The translations under genes and the position numbers were made by a program. Below, piece by piece: positions 5,083 to 7,418 of a DNA stretch of 7,418 bases. The notes beneath the pieces were generated by a model. The model made no database searches and had not been told where the DNA came from. It saw only the letters and a program-made list of their open reading frames with translations. The first letter of the stretch is position 1. Every line of letters begins with the position of its first letter. The stretch covers positions 1-7,418 of the forward strand of contig JAUWOI010000206.1 of the NCBI GenBank assembly GCA_030612185.1, written 5' to 3'. The stretch comes from Anaerolineae bacterium (GTDB taxonomy: Bacteria > Chloroflexota > Anaerolineae > B4-G1).

Positions 5083-5870
5083 TGGAAAACCCCAAATCTC
5101 AAACCCCAAATCCCAAACCGAAAGTTGCTTTCTTTGACTTTGCGAGCTGCGAAGGGTGCCAACTCACGATCGTTGACGCGCTGCAGACCCACCTGGATCT
5201 GCTTGATGCCGTTGAGATTGTGCAGTTCCGCGAGGCGATGACCGAAAAGGGAGAGGACTACCAGATCGCGTTCATTGAGGGCTCCTGCACCCGTGCCTCC
5301 GACGAGGCGCGCCTGAAGAAAATCCGAGAACAGGCCAGCATTGTCGTCGCGCTGGGAACCTGCGCTCATCTGGGGGGCATCAACGCCCTGAAGAACTTGC
5401 ATCCGTTGGAGGACGTCCGCCGCTGGGTCTATGGGGACAAGGCAGACTGGTACGAGACCTACCCGGCCCGGCCCATCAGTGCCGTGATCGAGGTGGACGC
5501 CGCCATACCCGGCTGCCCCATTGACCGGGAGGAGTTCGTCAAGGTGGTCAAGGCGGTCCTTTTGGGCAAGAGTCTGCCCATTCCCGACTATCCCATCTGT
5601 GTCGAGTGCAAACTGAAAGAGAACGTGTGCCTGTTCGACGTCGGCAAGTTCTGTCTGGGGCCGGTCGTGCGGGCTGGCTGCGATGCCATCTGCCCCACCT
5701 TTGGCAGCGGCTGCGAGGGCTGCCGGGGGCTTGTCCCCAACCCCAACGAGAACGCGATGAAGGACGTGTTGGCTGAGGCTGGCTTGACTGTAGAGGATAT
5801 TCTGTCTCGTTTCACGATGTTCAATACGTACCAGGTGCAGGAACGAGCGGCTGAGGAGGAGGGAAAATGA
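5082..5870 (+). CDS. hydD: group 3b [NiFe] hydrogenase small (delta) subunit
   Basis: A 262-residue electron-transfer subunit that contacts the NiFe subunit. Proximal 4Fe-4S ligands are seen as CEGC (Cys23 and Cys26), GTCAHLGG (Cys94) and PGCPI (Cys145). Further cysteines in CVECKLKENVC (173, 176, 183), Cys191, AGCDAIC (200, 204) and GCEGC (211, 214) indicate additional clusters, as in other NAD(P)-linked cytosolic hydrogenases. There is no Tat signal peptide, which fits a cytoplasmic complex. The first 14 residues, MENPKSQTPNPKPK, come from a low-complexity DNA repeat and lie before the normal fold start VAFFDFASCEGC. No in-frame ATG, GTG or TTG exists between the ATG at 5082 and the conserved core, so this extension must be translated unless the GTG at 5079 or a rare start is used. 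GAGGAGG (5068-5074) is 7 nt upstream of the ATG. Confidence 0.92.
   Translation: MENPKSQTPNPKPKVAFFDFASCEGCQLTIVDALQTHLDLLDAVEIVQFREAMTEKGEDYQIAFIEGSCTRASDEARLKKIREQASIVVALGTCAHLGGINALKNLHPLEDVRRWVYGDKADWYETYPARPISAVIEVDAAIPGCPIDREEFVKVVKAVLLGKSLPIPDYPICVECKLKENVCLFDVGKFCLGPVVRAGCDAICPTFGSGCEGCRGLVPNPNENAMKDVLAEAGLTVEDILSRFTMFNTYQVQERAAEEEGK
5087..5117 (+). repeat. low-complexity CAAACCCCAAATC-type tandem repeat at the 5' end of hydD
   Basis: AAACCCCAAATC is present twice (5087-5098 and 5101-5112) with a 14-bp period, followed by a partial third unit (CCCAAACC). It encodes the Pro/Lys/Gln/Asn-rich leader of HydD. The tract is purine-poor, on the + strand, and unlike the surrounding coding sequence. 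It resembles the dispersed AAATCCC-type repeats that I associate with Chloroflexota intergenic DNA. That association is recollection, not a search result. Confidence 0.7.
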
Positions 5871-7156
5871 CCACTTTGAAGATTGACGTACATCACGTGA
5901 CCCGTGTCGAAGGACATGGCGACATCGTCGTAGACGCGCAGAACGGGGAACTGAAGGAATGTCGCTTCGAGGTCGTCGAGGCCCCTCGCTTCTTCGAGGC
6001 GTTCGTGCGTGGCCGGCCTTACCATGAACTCAGCCACATCACCTCCCGCATCTGCGGCATCTGCGCCGTGGGCCACGCCACCACCAGCCTTCGTGCCACC
6101 GAGAAGGCGCTGGGGGTCGAGCCTTCGGAGCAGACTGTGCTTCTCCGCAAACTCAACTTCCACGGCGAGACGATAGACAGCCACGTTCTGCATACCTACT
6201 ACCTGGTCGCGCCGGATTTCCTCGGCGTCGGCTCTGTCATTCCGCTGGCAGCGACCCACCGGGAGGTGGTGGAGCGGGCGCTGCGGATCAAGAAACTCTC
6301 TGGCGACCTGTGTGCGATGATCGGCGGCCGCCATACGCATCCCATCGCGATGGCCGTCGGCGGCTTCACCCACCTGCCCACCGAGGCCGAACTGCGAGAG
6401 GTGCAGGCCCGGCTGGTGGACGCTCGCGCCGACATGGACGAGACGGTGGCGCTTTTTGCCACCCTTCCCTGGCCCGAGTTCGAGCGAGAGACGGAGTACG
6501 TCTCCCTCAAGAAGGACGACGAGTACGCCTTCATTGACGGCACCATCGTCACCTCCGACGGCTTCTCCTACCCCATCGAGGACTACAGGAAGGTGACCAA
6601 CGAGAAGTGCGTGCCTTTCTCCACGGCCAAGTGGACTCATCACAACCGCGAGTCCTACATGGTGGGCGCATTGGCCCGGTTTAACAACAACTTCGACCAA
6701 CTGCATCCCCGCGCCAAGGAGGCAGCAGGCAAACTGGGGCTGAAACCCATCTGCTACAACACCTTCCTCAATAGCGCCGCCCAGGTAGTGGAGATGGTCC
6801 ACTGTGTAGAGGACAGCATCCACATCATAGATGAACTGCTCACGCGAGGCATCCAGCCCGAGGAGCCAGTGGCGGTAGATGTGAAGGCCGGGGAAGGAGC
6901 CGGCTCGTGTGATGTGCCCCGAGGCACTCTTTTCCACAACTACGTCTACGACGAGGACGGCCAATGCGTGAAGGCGAACTGCATCATCCCCACCAACCAG
7001 AACATGGCCAACCTCAACGCCGACATGCGCGTGCTGGTGCCGCAGATCATGGACAAGCCGCAGGATGAGATTCGGCTGATGCTGGAGATGCTGGTGCGGG
7101 CCTACGACCCCTGCATCTCCTGTTCGGCGCACTTCCTTACGGTAAAGTTTGTATGA
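5867..7156 (+). CDS. hydA: group 3b [NiFe] hydrogenase large (alpha) subunit, NiFe active site
   Basis: A 429-residue catalytic subunit that carries the Ni-Fe(CN)2CO centre and interconverts H2 with protons and electrons. The N-terminal VTRVEGHGDI (11-20) is the family RxEGH signature. The first metal-binding motif is RICGICAVGH (61-70; Cys63 and Cys66). The C-terminal motif is DPCISCSAH (414-422; Cys416 and Cys419). The seven residues after His422, FLTVKFV, are the tail that a maturation protease is expected to remove after nickel loading; a short tail is usual in this group. All four cysteine ligands are present and the length is normal, so the enzyme looks functional. The ATG overlaps the hydD stop as ATGA, with GAGGAGGG (5854-5862 region) upstream. 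The stop overlaps the protease start. Small and large subunits in tandem with HydB and HydG place it in group 3b rather than F420-linked 3a/3c or membrane-bound group 4 enzymes. Confidence 0.94.
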   Translation: MTTLKIDVHHVTRVEGHGDIVVDAQNGELKECRFEVVEAPRFFEAFVRGRPYHELSHITSRICGICAVGHATTSLRATEKALGVEPSEQTVLLRKLNFHGETIDSHVLHTYYLVAPDFLGVGSVIPLAATHREVVERALRIKKLSGDLCAMIGGRHTHPIAMAVGGFTHLPTEAELREVQARLVDARADMDETVALFATLPWPEFERETEYVSLKKDDEYAFIDGTIVTSDGFSYPIEDYRKVTNEKCVPFSTAKWTHHNRESYMVGALARFNNNFDQLHPRAKEAAGKLGLKPICYNTFLNSAAQVVEMVHCVEDSIHIIDELLTRGIQPEEPVAVDVKAGEGAGSCDVPRGTLFHNYVYDEDGQCVKANCIIPTNQNMANLNADMRVLVPQIMDKPQDEIRLMLEMLVRAYDPCISCSAHFLTVKFV

Positions 7157-7418
7157 GCGAACGGCGAGGGGCGAATAGCGGATCTCGCAATTCGTTATTC
7201 GCTATTCGCAACTCGCAATTCGCCACTCTCATCCTCGGCCTGGGCAACCCACTGCGCGGCGACGACGGTGTGGGCTGCCGTCTGGTCGAGGAACTGGCAC
7301 GTCGGGAACTGCCGCCGGGCGTCCAGGCGCTCGACGGGGGCGCGGCTGGGCTGGGGCTGCTCAATCTGGTGGAGGGATGGGAGCGCGTCGTGGTCGTGGA
7401 TGCCGCCGAGATGGGACG
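7153..7418 (+). CDS. [NiFe] hydrogenase maturation protease, 5' part (runs off the window)
   Basis: The first 88 residues of a HycI/HybD-type endopeptidase that cleaves the C-terminal tail of the hydrogenase large subunit. TLILGLGNPLRGDDGVG (residues 25-41) is the family signature; Asp38 corresponds to the first nickel-sensing acid (Glu16/Asp16 in HybD/HycI). VVVVDAAEMG (79-88) holds the second, Asp83. The third ligand, a His, would lie beyond the window. Residues 1-24 (for example NSLFAIRNSQFA at 13-24) are not part of the fold and come from an inverted and direct repeat in the DNA. There is no in-frame ATG, GTG or TTG between 7153 and the core, so the ATG at 7153, in ATGA overlap with the hydA stop, is the only normal start. 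No strong Shine-Dalgarno precedes it; re-initiation after hydA is likely. The gene directly follows its presumed substrate, HydA. Confidence 0.9.
   Translation, partial: MSERRGANSGSRNSLFAIRNSQFATLILGLGNPLRGDDGVGCRLVEELARRELPPGVQALDGGAAGLGLLNLVEGWERVVVVDAAEMG
7171..7222 (+). repeat. GCGAATAGCG/CGCTATTCGC inverted repeat with internal direct repeats
   Basis: GCGAATAGCG (7171-7180) and CGCTATTCGC (7200-7209) are perfect 10-bp inverted arms separated by 19 nt. CTCGCAATTCG is directly repeated at 7184-7194 and 7212-7222. Variants of ATTCGC occur throughout (ATTCGTTATTCGCTATTCGC). The block lies wholly inside the 5' coding region of the maturation protease and encodes its odd leader. It resembles dispersed low-complexity repeats rather than an insertion sequence; no transposase or target duplication is seen. 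Confidence 0.7.

Noticed and set aside
4345..5109. 254-codon open frame on the minus strand opposite hydG
   Set aside because: It is a shadow of hydG, whose FAD, NAD(P) and 2Fe-2S motifs are intact on the plus strand.
5588..7132. 514-codon open frame on the minus strand opposite hydD and hydA
   Set aside because: It lies antisense to two genes with complete cofactor motifs, and its translation shows no recognisable domain. Long antisense frames are expected from the codon bias of GC-rich genes.
7171..7222. Insertion sequence remnant or CRISPR repeat at the start of the protease gene
   Set aside because: There is no transposase, target duplication or regular repeat-spacer pattern, and the reading frame is open throughout.

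Overview
The window reads left to right as bacterial, moderately GC-rich DNA in which all ten genes are on the + strand. The gene content and two low-complexity repeats suggest an anaerobic or facultatively anaerobic bacterium. Chloroflexota (Anaerolineae-like) is my best guess, made from general familiarity with such repeats and gene clusters and not from any rRNA or marker gene here.

Positions 1-819 hold an upstream region with two AT-core palindromes about three helical turns apart and a good sigma70-type promoter. These precede a small stand-alone VOC (glyoxalase/bleomycin-resistance fold) protein. A 215-bp gap with no convincing gene or terminator follows.

Positions 820-7418 are one tightly packed gene train: mobA-like molybdenum cofactor guanylyltransferase, DRTGG protein 1, CBS-CBS-ATPase (RsbT/RsbW-like), DRTGG protein 2, hydB, hydG, hydD, hydA, and the start of a hydrogenase maturation protease. 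Almost every junction is a 1-4 nt overlap (ATGA, GTGA or TGATG), so translation is probably coupled along the train. The hydB-G-D-A order (beta-gamma-delta-alpha) and the cofactor motifs identify a cytoplasmic group 3b NAD(P)-linked [NiFe] hydrogenase ('sulfhydrogenase' type). The electron path would run from the NiFe site in HydA through FeS clusters in HydD and HydB to the 2Fe-2S and FAD centre of HydG, and on to NAD(P). The protease would trim the C-terminal tail of HydA after nickel insertion.

The most interesting part is the three-gene module between mobA and the hydrogenase. Two small DRTGG proteins flank a protein that joins a nucleotide-sensing CBS pair to an RsbT-like GHKL ATPase. 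This looks like an energy- or redox-sensing switch dedicated to the hydrogenase. A second point is a well-formed extended -10 promoter hidden in the 3' end of mobA, with a 7-bp-arm inverted repeat centred exactly on its -35 box; it would let the sensor and hydrogenase genes be expressed apart from mobA. A third is that two genes (hydD and the protease) begin with translated low-complexity repeats.
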